A stretch of 64,000 bases of DNA from Vibrio neonatus (GTDB lineage Bacteria; Pseudomonadota; Gammaproteobacteria; Enterobacterales; Vibrionaceae): NCBI RefSeq assembly GCF_024346975.1, contig NZ_AP024885.1, forward strand, positions 124,001-188,000. The letters run 5' to 3'. Shown in pieces: positions 38,178 to 48,013 of the stretch; within the stretch, counting starts at the first letter, position 1; each line of letters opens with the position of its first letter. The notes under the pieces are model-generated. The model was given only the letters and a program-made list of their open reading frames with translations. It was not told the origin of the DNA and made no database searches. Position numbers and translations under genes: made by a program.

Positions 38178-39344
38178 ATGAAAATAGCTATCGCAGGAAC
38201 AGGCTACGTAGGCTTGTCAAACTCAGTGTTGCTAGCGCAGCACAATGAAGTGGTTGCAGTGGATATCATCCCTGAGAAGGTTGAGTTGCTAAACAAGAAA
38301 AAATCCCCAATTGCTGATGTAGAGATAGAGCAGTTTCTTGCTGAAAAAGAGCTGAACTTTGTAGCGACGTTGGATAAAGAACTGGCATACAAAGACGCTA
38401 AGTTTGTCGTAATTGCGACGCCAACTGACTACGACCCACAAACGAATTATTTCAATACTTCGTCAGTCGAAGCTGTCATTAAAGATGTCATGGCGATTAA
38501 TCCGCAAGCGGTCATGGTGATTAAGTCAACAGTCCCTGTGGGCTATACTGCTCGCATTAAGCAAGAGTTTGGCTGTGACAATATTATCTTCTCACCAGAA
38601 TTTCTGCGTGAAGGCCGAGCTTTGTACGATAACTTGTACCCATCTCGTATTATCGTTGGTGAGCGCAGTGAACGTGCTGAAACCTTTGCGGGCCTATTGG
38701 TTGAAGGTGCGCAAAAAGAGAATATCGATGTTTTGTTTACTGATTCAACAGAAGCCGAAGCTGTTAAGCTATTTTCTAATACGTATTTAGCATTGCGCGT
38801 AGCTTACTTTAATGAGTTGGATTCTTACGCTGAAGCTATTGGCCTAGATTCTCGTCAAATCATTGAAGGTGTAGGCTTAGACCCACGCATTGGTAATCAC
38901 TACAATAACCCTTCTTTTGGTTACGGTGGTTATTGCTTACCTAAAGATACTAAGCAGTTACTAGCAAACTATCAGGAAGTGCCAAACAATATTATTGGCG
39001 CGATCGTTGATGCTAACCGTACTCGTAAAGATTTTATTGCCGATTCCATTATTAAGCGTAGCCCTAAAATTGTTGGGATTTACCGTTTGATCATGAAAGC
39101 GGGTTCCGATAACTTCCGTGCTTCTTCCATTCAAGGCATCATGAAACGCTTGAAAGCCAAAGGTATTGAAGTGGTTGTGTATGAACCTGTGTTGCAAGAA
39201 GAGCACTTCTTTAACTCACGTAATATTCGCGATCTAGAAGAGTTTAAAGCGGTGTCTGATGTGATTGTGTCTAACCGTATGGTTGAAGAGATCAAGGACG
39301 TAGCTGATAAAGTTTACACTCGTGATTTATTTGGCAGCGATTAA
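38178..39344 (+). CDS. ugd: UDP-glucose 6-dehydrogenase Ugd
   Basis: A protein of 388 residues from the ATG at 38178 ([12 protein letters not shown]), the usual length of the short Ugd form; a longer frame starting at 38133 overlaps wzz and is rejected. NAD-binding GTGYVG and the catalytic Cys in [10 protein letters not shown] are present. It oxidises UDP-glucose to UDP-glucuronate, the substrate of the epimerase at 17694-18698. A terminator follows. Confidence 0.95.
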   Translation: MKIAIAGTGYVGLSNSVLLAQHNEVVAVDIIPEKVELLNKKKSPIADVEIEQFLAEKELNFVATLDKELAYKDAKFVVIATPTDYDPQTNYFNTSSVEAVIKDVMAINPQAVMVIKSTVPVGYTARIKQEFGCDNIIFSPEFLREGRALYDNLYPSRIIVGERSERAETFAGLLVEGAQKENIDVLFTDSTEAEAVKLFSNTYLALRVAYFNELDSYAEAIGLDSRQIIEGVGLDPRIGNHYNNPSFGYGGYCLPKDTKQLLANYQEVPNNIIGAIVDANRTRKDFIADSIIKRSPKIVGIYRLIMKAGSDNFRASSIQGIMKRLKAKGIEVVVYEPVLQEEHFFNSRNIRDLEEFKAVSDVIVSNRMVEEIKDVADKVYTRDLFGSD

Positions 39345-39367
39345 TTGCTTTCGATATTAAATACAAG

Positions 39368-39394
39368 AAAAGGCGCTCATTTTGGGCGCCTTTT
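39368..39394. terminator. Bidirectional terminator, ugd / hslU
   Basis: A 9-bp stem, AAAAGGCGC (39368-39376) with GCGCCTTTT (39386-39394), between convergent ugd and hslU. Confidence 0.88.
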
Positions 39395-39427
39395 CTATTT
39401 TTGGTAGCCAACTTGAAGGATTTTGAG

Positions 39428-40762
39428 CTACAGAATAAAGCGACTCAAATCTTCATCTTCAACCAGCTTACCTAGTTTACTTTCAACATAGCTAGCATCA
39501 ATTTTAAGTTCAGAGCCTGACTTTTCAGTGGCGTCATAAGAGATTTCATCCATTAGACGTTCCATCACTGTATATAAGCGACGTGCACCGATATTTTCTG
39601 TGGTTTCATTGACTTGCCATGCGGCTTCCGCGATATGCTTGATACCATCTTCGGTAAATTCTACGTTTACATCTTCGGTTTTTAGAAGGGCAACGTATTG
39701 CTCAGTCAAAGAGGCTCTAGGCTCGGTTAGAATGCGTTCAAAGTCGTGGCTTGAAAGTGCTTCTAGCTCTACACGGATTGGCAGGCGACCTTGTAATTCT
39801 GGGATAAGGTCAGAAGGCTTAGCTACTTGGAATGCGCCCGAGGCGATAAACAAGATATGGTCAGTTTTCACCATGCCGTGTTTGGTCGATACTGTGCTTC
39901 CTTCAATCAGTGGCAACAAGTCACGTTGCACACCTTCACGAGATACGTCAGGGCCTGAGCTTTCACCGCGTTTACAGATTTTATCAAACTCATCGATGAA
40001 AACGATGCCGTTGTTTTCAACGTTGAAGATAGCGTCTTCTTTAAGCTCTTCTTGGTTGACTAACTTAGCCGCTTCTTCTTCAACTAGCGCTTTGAATGCT
40101 TCTTTAATTTTCAGCTTACGGCTTTTCTTAGTATTACCGGCAAGGTTTTGGAACATACCTTGTAACTGGTTCGTCATCTCTTCCATGCCAGGAGGAGACA
40201 TGATTTCTACGCCCATTTGTGGCGCAGCAACTTCGATATCAATTTCTTTGTCGTCCAGTTTGCCTTCACGCAGTTTTTTACGGAAGATTTGACGAGTATT
40301 TGAGCTGTTATCTTGTGGCTTTTCGTTTTCACCCCATGCATCACGCGCCGGTGGCAATAAGGCATCGAGAATGCGTTCTTCGGCTTGTTCTTCAGCGCGG
40401 AACTTCACTTTTTCTGTCGCTTGTTGGTGAGTCATCTTCACTGCAACTTCGGTCAAGTCGCGAATGATGGTTTCGACTTCTTTACCTACATAGCCCACTT
40501 CAGTGAACTTAGTCGCTTCCACTTTCATGAAAGGTGCGTTGGCCAGTTTTGCCAGACGGCGAGCAATCTCTGTTTTACCGACACCAGTTGGGCCGATCAT
40601 TAGGATATTTTTGGGTGTTACTTCAGCGCGCAAATCTTCGTCTAATTGCATGCGGCGCCAGCGGTTACGCAGGGCAATAGCTACAGAACGCTTGGCATTG
40701 TCTTGACCGATGATGTGTCGGTTAAGTTCATGTACGATTTCACGAGGAGTCATCTCAGACAT
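39428..40762 (-). CDS. hslU: ATP-dependent protease ATPase subunit HslU
   Basis: An AAA+ unfoldase of 444 residues: Walker A GPTGVGKT at 57-64, an intermediate I domain, Walker [10 protein letters not shown] and the C-terminal tail ending DLSRFIL that docks into HslV. It feeds substrates to the HslV peptidase. An AAGGA site lies about 7 bases before the ATG. It follows hslV by 9 bp in the heat-shock operon. Confidence 0.98.
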   Translation of the reverse strand: MSEMTPREIVHELNRHIIGQDNAKRSVAIALRNRWRRMQLDEDLRAEVTPKNILMIGPTGVGKTEIARRLAKLANAPFMKVEATKFTEVGYVGKEVETIIRDLTEVAVKMTHQQATEKVKFRAEEQAEERILDALLPPARDAWGENEKPQDNSSNTRQIFRKKLREGKLDDKEIDIEVAAPQMGVEIMSPPGMEEMTNQLQGMFQNLAGNTKKSRKLKIKEAFKALVEEEAAKLVNQEELKEDAIFNVENNGIVFIDEFDKICKRGESSGPDVSREGVQRDLLPLIEGSTVSTKHGMVKTDHILFIASGAFQVAKPSDLIPELQGRLPIRVELEALSSHDFERILTEPRASLTEQYVALLKTEDVNVEFTEDGIKHIAEAAWQVNETTENIGARRLYTVMERLMDEISYDATEKSGSELKIDASYVESKLGKLVEDEDLSRFIL

Positions 40763-40771
40763 ATTAATTCC

Positions 40772-41296
40772 TTAGTACTCAAGTTCATCAATAGTGTGAT
40801 GATGGTTAGTAAATACACAGATGTCGCCTGCGATCTTGAGAGCTTTTTCTGCAATCTCTCTTGCGTCTAGATCTGTATTTTCCAGTAATGCGGTTGCGGC
40901 TGCTTGAGCAAAGTTACCACCAGAGCCAATAGCAACAAGGTCGTGTTCTGGTTGAACAACATCGCCATTACCGGTAATGATGAAAGAGGCGGTGTCATCG
41001 GCTACCACAAGCAGTGCTTCTAGGCGACGCAGGGCGCGGTCGCTACGCCAATCTTTAGCCAGCTCTACAGCGGCGCGAGTCAGGTGGCCTTGGTGCATTT
41101 GCAGCTTGCTTTCTAGTCGCTCAAATAGGGTGAATGCGTCAGCGGTACCGCCAGCAAAACCAGCAAGTACTTTGTCGTTGTAGAGTCGGCGAACTTTCTG
41201 TGCGTTGCCTTTCATTACAGTGTTGCCTAGAGAAACTTGTCCATCACCAGCGATGACGACTTTATTGTTTCGGCGTACGGATACTATGGTAGTCAC
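40772..41296 (-). CDS. hslV: ATP-dependent protease proteolytic subunit HslV
   Basis: A peptidase of 174 residues. I chose the GTG at 41296, with AGAAGGA upstream, because removal of the initiator Met then exposes Thr1, the catalytic N-terminal threonine of this proteasome-like enzyme ([10 protein letters not shown]). A longer frame starting at 41323 would bury that residue. HslV forms the double hexamer that HslU caps. Confidence 0.97.
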   Translation of the reverse strand: MTTIVSVRRNNKVVIAGDGQVSLGNTVMKGNAQKVRRLYNDKVLAGFAGGTADAFTLFERLESKLQMHQGHLTRAAVELAKDWRSDRALRRLEALLVVADDTASFIITGNGDVVQPEHDLVAIGSGGNFAQAAATALLENTDLDAREIAEKALKIAGDICVFTNHHHTIDELEY

Positions 41297-41339
41297 GAGG
41301 TTTCCTTCTAATTTTAATTTCACCAGTGAGATTAAAATG

Positions 41340-41368
41340 AAGTGGGGACGGACGTGGGGAAATTCAAG
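41340..41368 (-). promoter_or_regulatory. Sigma32-type heat-shock promoter of hslVU
   Basis: Read on the minus strand: -35 CTTGAA (41368-41363), a 15-bp spacer, then CCCCACTT (41347-41340), close to the sigma32 consensus -10 CCCCATnT. It lies about 45 bp before the hslV start. The E. coli operon is also RpoH-controlled. Confidence 0.8.
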
Positions 41369-41424
41369 GTGATGGTAGAGAGGAGTGTTGGCTTATAGAA
41401 AATCTAATCAAAGCAAATCAAAAA

Positions 41425-41458
41425 AACAGCCTTGGTTAAAATGTTAACCAAGGCTGTT
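41425..41458 (-). terminator. Terminator after ftsN
   Basis: A perfect 15-bp stem (41425-41439 with 41444-41458) and 4-base loop, followed on the minus strand by a T run. It separates ftsN from the hslV promoter. Confidence 0.9.
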
Positions 41459-41461
41459 AGA

Positions 41462-42025
41462 TTAGTAACCGGGATCTTTTTGGATCATACAAGGTTCAAT
41501 TTTGGCACGTTGCAGTTTGTGCATATCTCGCACGGCATCACGTTTACGAGGGTAAGGCCCGAGAATGACACGATGATAATGACTTCCCGGCTTTTGTCGT
41601 ATTCCGCTTTTGATACCTTGAAAAGCAATATCTACTTTGCGCGACTTTGCTTGCGCAAGCGTGCGGTAAGCGCCACATTGCATTATATAAGGTACTTTAG
41701 GTAGCTTCTCTTCTTTGGCGACGACTTTAATTTCACGCTCAGGCAATGTTTTCACATATTCCCACTGCTCTTCTGGAGGAGGAGGCAGGTTTTCTGCGCT
41801 CTTATTCGTCGTTGATGCCTCTTTTGCTGTTAGGTCAACGTCTACGGGCTGTTGTTGAGGTTCAGGGGTTTTACTTAGGGAATATAACCCATAGCTAAAT
41901 GCACCAATCAATGCGCCAGCAAAGACGATCATCTTCCAAGGTTTTTTGGATTGTTTTGATGGGGCTGGCTTACGCGTTTTTTTCGGTTGCGTACGGCCAC
42001 CCTTTACATAGTCTTTTCTTGCCAC
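41462..42025 (-). CDS. ftsN: Cell division protein FtsN
   Basis: A bitopic protein of 187 residues: basic cytoplasmic N-terminus (MARKDYVKGGRTQ), one membrane segment (about 32-50), Gln/Pro-rich periplasmic linker and a C-terminal SPOR domain (about 110-185) that binds denuded peptidoglycan at the septum. FtsN triggers septal wall synthesis. It lies between cytR and hslVU, as in E. coli. Confidence 0.94.
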   Translation of the reverse strand: MARKDYVKGGRTQPKKTRKPAPSKQSKKPWKMIVFAGALIGAFSYGLYSLSKTPEPQQQPVDVDLTAKEASTTNKSAENLPPPPEEQWEYVKTLPEREIKVVAKEEKLPKVPYIMQCGAYRTLAQAKSRKVDIAFQGIKSGIRQKPGSHYHRVILGPYPRKRDAVRDMHKLQRAKIEPCMIQKDPGY

Positions 42026-42091
42026 TCGAATTAATCTATTCCATTGCTCACGTTTTCTATGGTAATGCAGAAAACGTTCAGATAACAGACC

Positions 42092-43096
42092 CTAATAACT
42101 TGGTGGTAGGGTACTTTGTCGAATGATCAGCTCTGTTTCTAATAGTCGTGAGTCAGAACTGATCTCGTTGCCACTTAGTATCTCAAACAACATTTGAGTG
42201 GCTTGATAGCCTATATCATAACGAGGTTGAGAGACGGTTGTAAGTGGAGGATCGCAGTATTCTGAGAACTCTATATTATCAAAGCCGATAAATGAAATAT
42301 CTTGTGGGACTCTAAGCCCCATATTTTTGGCTTCTTTGATTGCACCAATGGCCATCATGTCATTGTGGCAAAAGATAGCGCTCGGTGGAGAACCGGCGTT
42401 CATAAGTTTACGCAGTGCGGCTGCGCCAGATTCAAAGCTAAAATCACCGCTAGCAGTGTTGCTTAGATCAATACTTAATCCAGCGCGACGTAATGCTTGT
42501 TGGAAACCTTGGCTACGGAAGCTAGACAGTGGTGCATTGCCAGGGCCACAGATCTCACCAATGCGTTTGTGTCCTAACTTAGCAAGATAGTTCACCGCCT
42601 GAAACGAGGCTGTAAGGTTGTCGATATGAACAGTCGGCAGTTCTAATTCAGGGGCGTATTCACACGCCATCACCATTGGCGGCAGATTTTTTTGCTCAGC
42701 GATACTGGCATCGATAGGTAAGTCGGTACCGAGCAGAATCAACCCATCAGCCTGTTTTGAATACACCAAGTTAACTAATGAATTATCACGGCATTTTTGT
42801 TGTGAACTGTCACCATGCAATACAAGGTAGCCTTGCTTTGAGGCCGCTTCTTCTATGCCACGAATAATTTCAGAAAAGTAAGGGTCACAAAGATCAGGGA
42901 CGATAACGACGAGAGTTTTCGATTCATTACGCTTCATGCTGCGCATGATAGTGCTAGGGCAATAGCCAGATTCAATGACCGCATCTTCTACTCGTTTGCG
43001 AGTGGAAGAGGAGACTTTTTCCGGGTTCATTAATGCCCTTGATACTGTTGCTGTTGATACTCCTGCAAGTCCAGCAACATCCTTCATCGTCGCCAT
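42092..43096 (-). CDS. cytR: LacI-family regulator CytR
   Basis: A regulator of 334 residues from the ATG at 43096 (MATMKDVAGLAGVSTATVSRAL). A LacI helix-turn-helix at the N-terminus precedes a periplasmic-binding-protein-like ligand domain. CytR represses nucleoside uptake and catabolism genes with CRP and is relieved by cytidine; in Vibrio it also affects competence and chitin use. A frame extended to 43150 adds 18 unconserved residues and is rejected. Confidence 0.93.
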   Translation of the reverse strand: MATMKDVAGLAGVSTATVSRALMNPEKVSSSTRKRVEDAVIESGYCPSTIMRSMKRNESKTLVVIVPDLCDPYFSEIIRGIEEAASKQGYLVLHGDSSQQKCRDNSLVNLVYSKQADGLILLGTDLPIDASIAEQKNLPPMVMACEYAPELELPTVHIDNLTASFQAVNYLAKLGHKRIGEICGPGNAPLSSFRSQGFQQALRRAGLSIDLSNTASGDFSFESGAAALRKLMNAGSPPSAIFCHNDMMAIGAIKEAKNMGLRVPQDISFIGFDNIEFSEYCDPPLTTVSQPRYDIGYQATQMLFEILSGNEISSDSRLLETELIIRQSTLPPSY

Positions 43097-43192
43097 AGTA
43101 CGTCGTCCTCTATGAAATTTAGCGAGTGTTTGATTCAATCCATGACGCAAACTTATTTCAACTGCCTAAGCTTAATTGCGAGTGAAAAATAA

Positions 43193-43214
43193 GTTTAACG
43201 AGTTTTCGTTAAAC
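43193..43214. promoter_or_regulatory. 9-bp inverted repeat upstream of cytR
   Basis: GTTTAACGA (43193-43201) and TCGTTAAAC (43206-43214) form a perfect inverted repeat with a 4-base centre, about 100 bp before the cytR ATG and after the priA stop. It is A+T-rich without a T run, so a protein-binding site is more likely than a terminator. The protein is not known. Confidence 0.4.
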
Positions 43215-43286
43215 AGTTTAAGGGACATGTAGCAAAATTGCACAACTTACTGTGAAGTGACTCGCATTTTGTCATATGCGTGTGGT

Positions 43287-45488
43287 TTAACTTAAGTCGA
43301 TTGGCTCTACATCTATGTTCCAACGGACTTTTTTTGCGTTTGGCAACATATCTAACGCCGGTTTTGCGCTCAAAAGTAGCTTTTGCATGGTTGAACGTAG
43401 TTGGCACTGCAAAATAAGTTGCCAACGAGATTTTCCAGCTCGTTTTGCCATCGGCGCTGGTGTTGGGCCAAGTACCCAACATTGTTCATCAAACAAAGGG
43501 TGAGCTTCTAAGGTTTGCCTTACTTGCCTTAAAAAATCTTCCGCGAGTTGCGAATTATTCGATTCAGCTCGAAACAAAGACAGGCTGGCATAGGGAGGCA
43601 ATTGTGCCACTCTACGTTCCATTAAGGCGCTTTGGGCAAACTCTGGATAGCCTTTGTGTAATAAAGCTTGTAGCAGTGAATGCTCTGGGTGATGAGTTTG
43701 TAGCACCACGTGTCCAGGCTTACTGGCGCGTCCCGCACGTCCTGCCACCTGAATAAACAATTGCGCTAGCTTTTCTGAAGCCCGAAAATCACTGCTATAT
43801 AATGATGAATCCACATCAAGTAAAGCCACTAACGTCACGTCTGGAAAGTGATGCCCTTTAGCAAGCATTTGTGTACCAATCAGAATTTGATACTCACCAT
43901 TACGAATGGATTCTAATGCACTCTCTAGACTGCCTTTACGGCGCGTATTGTCTCGGTCAATACGAATGGTTTTAAACTCTGGAAATAAGGTTTCTAAGTG
44001 CGCTTCAAGCTGTTCTGTACCAACCCCGACGGTCACTAAATGAGTTGAACCGCAGCTATGGCATTGATGAACAACGGGTTTTTGTGAGCCACAGTGATGG
44101 CAGCGCATCTCACTGCTTCCTTGGTGGAAGGTATAGTAAGCGTCACATCGAGCACATTCGGCAATCCAGCCACACTCGTGGCACATTAATGCGGGAGAGA
44201 AACCGCGGCGATTTAGAAACAGCATCACCTGATTGCCTTGTTGCAGGTGTTTACGCATTTGCGCAATCAGCGGCGCGCTCAAACCACTTTCTAGATATAA
44301 GCCTTTTACATCAATCACGCTGTTTTTGGTCGGGCTAGCGCCGCCAGCACGTTCAGTCAGTTTAAGATGCAGGTATTTTCCTGAAAGGGCATTATTTAAG
44401 GTTTCTAGAGATGGTGTGGCCGAGCCTAAAACAACCGGCACGCTTTCTGAGTGGGCGCGCATTATTGCGATGTCTCTAGCGTGATAGCGTAGGCTATCTT
44501 GCTGTTTATAAGAAGAGTCATGCTCTTCATCGACAATGACAATGCCAAGGTTGGCAAAGGGGGTCAGTAATGCCGAGCGAGTACCAATCAGGATGCCGCA
44601 TTCTTTATTTTTGGCGGCCAGCCATGCATTTAGGCGTTCACTGTCATTAAGACCTGAGTGAATGGTCTCAATAGGCACGTTAAAGCGTCGTTTAAATCGG
44701 TTGATGGTTTGTGGCGTTAAGCCTATTTCGGGAACTAAGACTAACGCTTGCTTACCCTGCTGGATGACCGACTCTATAAGTTGAAGATAAACCTCGGTTT
44801 TACCTGAACCTGTAACTCCATCAAGAAGCGCACATTCATAACCTTCAATGTGGTTGACTGTGACTACGGCCAGCATTTGTTCATGGTTGAGTTGACGCTT
44901 GTCGTCTTCATTAATGAGCTCAGCTGGCCACTGGTCATTGATTTCAATACTTTCTGAGCAAACTACCCATTGTTTCTGCTCTAAAGTTTTTAAAACAGAG
45001 CTAGAGATATCTAAAGTGGCAAGTTCATGTTGAGCCAGTGCCCCATATTGCAAAGCATGCATCACTTTAGCTTGCTGAACTGCTCGTCCAAAGCCCTGCA
45101 TTAACTGGTTACGACCAGCATCGGTGAGTTGCCATATTTTCTGTGGCTGCTTATGTGCTGGTTTACCTTTGCGCAGAGCGCCAGGCATAGCCCCATTTAA
45201 TGTTTCACCGAGTGGATATTGGTAAAATCGGCTAGCCCAATGAATCAGTTTATAAAGTTTATCTGGCCATATAGGCTCAACATCAAGCACTGTCATTAAA
45301 GGCTTGAGCTTATTGATATCGTATTCTGATTGATGGGTGAGGGCAGTGATAACGCCAAGTCGCTTATTTGGCCCAAACGGCACCCATACACGCACACCCA
45401 CAACAGGAAATAAGTGTGACGGGATGAGGTATTCAAATTCTTTATCTAGAGGTACGGGCAGGGCAACTCTAGCAATTGTTGGGCGCAT
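43287..45488 (-). CDS. priA: Primosomal helicase PriA
   Basis: A protein of 733 residues from the ATG at 45488 (MRPTIARVALPVPL). It has an N-terminal 3'-DNA-binding domain, Walker A GVTGSGKT, DEEH box (IVDEEHDSSYKQQ), the zinc-binding Cys cluster (CHECGW..CARC..CHHCG..CHSCG) and motif VI VAGRAGRA. PriA restarts collapsed replication forks. It is divergent from rpmE. Confidence 0.97.
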   Translation of the reverse strand: MRPTIARVALPVPLDKEFEYLIPSHLFPVVGVRVWVPFGPNKRLGVITALTHQSEYDINKLKPLMTVLDVEPIWPDKLYKLIHWASRFYQYPLGETLNGAMPGALRKGKPAHKQPQKIWQLTDAGRNQLMQGFGRAVQQAKVMHALQYGALAQHELATLDISSSVLKTLEQKQWVVCSESIEINDQWPAELINEDDKRQLNHEQMLAVVTVNHIEGYECALLDGVTGSGKTEVYLQLIESVIQQGKQALVLVPEIGLTPQTINRFKRRFNVPIETIHSGLNDSERLNAWLAAKNKECGILIGTRSALLTPFANLGIVIVDEEHDSSYKQQDSLRYHARDIAIMRAHSESVPVVLGSATPSLETLNNALSGKYLHLKLTERAGGASPTKNSVIDVKGLYLESGLSAPLIAQMRKHLQQGNQVMLFLNRRGFSPALMCHECGWIAECARCDAYYTFHQGSSEMRCHHCGSQKPVVHQCHSCGSTHLVTVGVGTEQLEAHLETLFPEFKTIRIDRDNTRRKGSLESALESIRNGEYQILIGTQMLAKGHHFPDVTLVALLDVDSSLYSSDFRASEKLAQLFIQVAGRAGRASKPGHVVLQTHHPEHSLLQALLHKGYPEFAQSALMERRVAQLPPYASLSLFRAESNNSQLAEDFLRQVRQTLEAHPLFDEQCWVLGPTPAPMAKRAGKSRWQLILQCQLRSTMQKLLLSAKPALDMLPNAKKVRWNIDVEPIDLS

Positions 45489-45788
45489 GGGATCTCTTTG
45501 ATGTTTCTGCAATCAGATAATTACACAGATGATGATACTAGAAAAAGGGCAAGGAGATGATGAAAAATATTGACCTCCTAGCCAAGTGTTGTCTCGCATA
45601 TGGCTATATATAGGAATATTATGGTGAATGTGGCGAAAAAAGGGACAAATCAGTTGATCCTTAAAGACTAATTCATTACTATACTGCGCCTTGAAGATGC
45701 TGTATTACGCGGTGTCACTGTTAGAAACTACGTGTGGTGTCCAACCTTAGATTTGGATAGCGACGCGGCCTATAAATGAGGTTTTCCC
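45489..45788. other. priA / rpmE intergenic region and rpmE leader
   Basis: 300 bp without a gene. It contains the rpmE promoter (45654-45682) and an rpmE leader of about 100 bases. In E. coli, L31 has been described to repress its own mRNA through the leader; the sequence here has room for that, but I did not identify the structure. Confidence 0.45.
45654..45682 (+). promoter_or_regulatory. Sigma70 promoter of rpmE
   Basis: -35 TTGATC (45654-45659), 17-bp spacer and -10 TACTAT (45677-45682). Confidence 0.78.
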
Positions 45789-46007
45789 ATGAAACCAGGT
45801 ATCCATCCTGAATACAAATCTGTAACAGCTAACTGCTCTTGCGGAAATACTTTTGAGTTCAACTCAACTCTAGCTAAAGAATCTATCCACCTAGACGTAT
45901 GTGACAAATGTCACCCGTTCTACACTGGTAAGCAACGTATCGTTGATACTGGCGGCCGTGTTGATCGCTTTAACAAGCGTTTCGGTGCTCTTTCTTCTAA
46001 GAAATAA
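45789..46007 (+). CDS. rpmE: 50S ribosomal protein L31 (bL31, zinc-binding form)
   Basis: A protein of 72 residues starting [10 protein letters not shown], with four Cys (Cys16, Cys18, Cys37, Cys40) that bind zinc, i.e. the C+ form. Such forms are often replaced by a C- paralogue under zinc starvation; none is in this window. A terminator follows. Confidence 0.98.
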   Translation: MKPGIHPEYKSVTANCSCGNTFEFNSTLAKESIHLDVCDKCHPFYTGKQRIVDTGGRVDRFNKRFGALSSKK

Positions 46008-46027
46008 TCTTAGTCGTAAAGATACAG

Positions 46028-46055
46028 AAAAAAGGTCGCCTAGGCGGCCTTTTTT
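46028..46055 (+). terminator. Terminator after rpmE
   Basis: A GC-rich stem flanked by A and T runs (46028-46040 with 46043-46055, one G-U pair) with a 2-base centre, just after rpmE. Confidence 0.88.
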
Positions 46056-46220
46056 GATCCCATAACAAAGTGACTTTCCTGCCTATTTACCTTCATTTTT
46101 ATCCTGCAATCTAAGCTATTGTCTTTTTTACACTGGTTACTTTGTAGTACATTGCCTGTTTTTTATTTACAATCAAAAATTATTTACTTTCTCCTAATAT
46201 CCACGAAGGGATGCTCTTTG

Positions 46221-47483
46221 ATGTCAGATGACCAACCAATAAATGATTTCCGCCAACAAGCTCTCGATTACCACGAGTTTCCTAAACCAGGAAAAATAGC
46301 TGTTGAATTAACGACCCCTGCTGATTCAGTTCATGATCTTGCGCTAGCGTATAGCCCAGGTGTTGCAGAGCCAGTACGTGAAATCGCCCAAAATGCTGAT
46401 AATGTTTACAAGTACACAGCCAAAGGGAATATGGTTGCGGTTATTTCAAACGGCACGGCTATCTTGGGGTTAGGTAACTTAGGGCCAATGGCTTCTAAGC
46501 CGGTTATGGAAGGTAAAGCGTTATTGTTTAAACGCTTTGCCGGTTTGGACTCTATTGATATTGAAGTAAAGCACCGCACTATTGATGAGTTCATCGATAC
46601 CGTGGCGGCGATTGCCGATACTTTTGGCGGAATTAACCTAGAAGATATTAAAGCGCCAGATTGTTTTGAGATTGAAAGTCGTCTTATCGAACGATGTGAT
46701 GTGCCGGTATTTCACGATGATCAGCACGGCACCGCGATTGTGACCGCTGCCGGCATGCTTAACGCGATAGAGCTACAAGGAAAACAACTGTGTGACTCTA
46801 CTATCGTATGTTTAGGCGCTGGTGCTGCAGCAGTTGCGTGTATGGAGCTACTCATTAAATGTGGCGCACAGCGTGAAAAAATCTACATGCTAGATCGTAA
46901 AGGCGTTATTCATACTCGCCGTGACGATCTTAACGAATACAAACAGCTGTTTGCCAACAATACCGACAAACGTACCCTAGAAGATGTGATTGAAGGCGCG
47001 GATCTGTTCCTTGGTGTGTCTGGCCCTAACTTGCTGTCACCAGAGGCATTGGCCTTGATGGCGGACAAACCCGTGGTGTTTGCCTGTTCTAACCCTGATC
47101 CTGAAATTAAACCAGAGCGTGCTCATGAAGTGCGTAGTGATTTGATTATGGGCACGGGACGTTCTGATTATCCAAACCAAGTGAACAACGTTATTTGTTT
47201 CCCATTTATCTTCCGTGGCGCTTTAGATGTGAGAGCCAGCGAGATTAATATTGAAATGAAATTAGCGGCGGTGGAAGCGATTCGCCAGTTAGCAAAAGAG
47301 CCAGTGCCAGAAGAAGTGATGAAGGCGGCTGGAGTAACATCATTAGAGTTTGGTAATGGCTATATTATCCCTAAACCAATGGACCCACGCTTGTTGCCTC
47401 GCGTAGCAAGAGCGGTAGCAGAAGCTGCGGTTGCTTCTGGCGTTGCTCGCATAGAGCTTCCAGAAAACTATATGCAGAGCTAA
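46221..47483 (+). CDS. NAD(P)-dependent malic enzyme, short form
   Basis: A protein of 420 residues from the ATG at 46221 (MSDDQPINDFRQQALDYHEFP); a frame extended to 46119 is hydrophobic and unconserved. A malic N-terminal domain (ALAYSPGVAEPV, DDQHGTAIV) is followed by an NAD-binding domain (LGAGAAAVACMEL). It lacks the C-terminal phosphotransacetylase domain of E. coli MaeB (about 760 residues). It decarboxylates malate to pyruvate. The ribosome-binding site GAAGGG lies 10 bases upstream, with a 6-codon frame between. Confidence 0.9.
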   Translation: MSDDQPINDFRQQALDYHEFPKPGKIAVELTTPADSVHDLALAYSPGVAEPVREIAQNADNVYKYTAKGNMVAVISNGTAILGLGNLGPMASKPVMEGKALLFKRFAGLDSIDIEVKHRTIDEFIDTVAAIADTFGGINLEDIKAPDCFEIESRLIERCDVPVFHDDQHGTAIVTAAGMLNAIELQGKQLCDSTIVCLGAGAAAVACMELLIKCGAQREKIYMLDRKGVIHTRRDDLNEYKQLFANNTDKRTLEDVIEGADLFLGVSGPNLLSPEALALMADKPVVFACSNPDPEIKPERAHEVRSDLIMGTGRSDYPNQVNNVICFPFIFRGALDVRASEINIEMKLAAVEAIRQLAKEPVPEEVMKAAGVTSLEFGNGYIIPKPMDPRLLPRVARAVAEAAVASGVARIELPENYMQS

Positions 47484-47514
47484 TAGCAGAATGCAGGGTT
47501 AATAACCGAAAGTG

Positions 47515-47552
47515 AAAAAGGGGCTAGAGTGTGATCACTCTAGCCCCTTTTT
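47515..47552. terminator. Bidirectional terminator, malic enzyme / metJ
   Basis: A perfect 17-bp stem with loop TGAT (47532-47535) and flanking A and T runs, between convergent genes. Confidence 0.93.
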
Positions 47553-47594
47553 TTATGAGTTAAATCTGAGCGTTGTGCTAATTTAGTACTAGTG

Positions 47595-47912
47595 TTAGTC
47601 GTCGAAGACTTCTAATTCAATACCGAGATCAGACATAATTTTTTTTGCTTCAGTTGGAATTTCATCTGGGCAATCTTTTCGCAGATCTTCGTCGGTAGGG
47701 AGTGGTTGGCCAGTATAAGCGTGTAAGAAAGCTTCACATAAAAGCTCACTGTTGGTTGCATGGCGGAGGTTGTTTACCTGACGACGTGTTCGCTCATCAG
47801 TTAGAATTTTGAGAACCTTAAGTGGAATAGACACAGTGATCTTTTTGACTTGAGTGCTTTTTTTACCGTGTTCAGCATATGGGCTGATGTATTCGCCATT
47901 CCAGTCTGCCAT
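47595..47912 (-). CDS. metJ: Methionine repressor MetJ
   Basis: A ribbon-helix-helix repressor of 105 residues, the usual length. The beta-strand [15 protein letters not shown] contacts the met boxes. With S-adenosylmethionine bound, it represses methionine genes. It is divergent from metB, and the shared region carries met boxes, so it probably regulates itself as well. Confidence 0.97.
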   Translation of the reverse strand: MADWNGEYISPYAEHGKKSTQVKKITVSIPLKVLKILTDERTRRQVNNLRHATNSELLCEAFLHAYTGQPLPTDEDLRKDCPDEIPTEAKKIMSDLGIELEVFDD

Positions 47913-47989
47913 TGGAAACCTTTATTACTTAGTTTTAAGAAGTTAATTTCCAATTCTAGCGATATTTACTGCTATATGTAAAGGCATTT

Positions 47990-48013
47990 AGACGTCTAGA
48001 TGTGTTGAAGTCT
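47990..48013. promoter_or_regulatory. MetJ operator (met-box array), metJ / metB
   Basis: Three adjoining 8-bp boxes: AGACGTCT (perfect consensus, 47990-47997), AGATGTGT and TGAAGTCT. Weaker boxes may continue to about 48053. MetJ dimers bind such boxes in tandem, so the array should control both divergent genes. Confidence 0.85.

Noticed and set aside
39600..40292. A 230-codon plus-strand frame opposite hslU
   Set aside because: It is antisense to the conserved hslU; it has no ribosome-binding site and a Ser-rich, unlike-protein composition.
40772..41323. hslV starting at 41323
   Set aside because: This would bury the catalytic N-terminal Thr; GTG at 41296 gives the required mature end and has a good ribosome-binding site.
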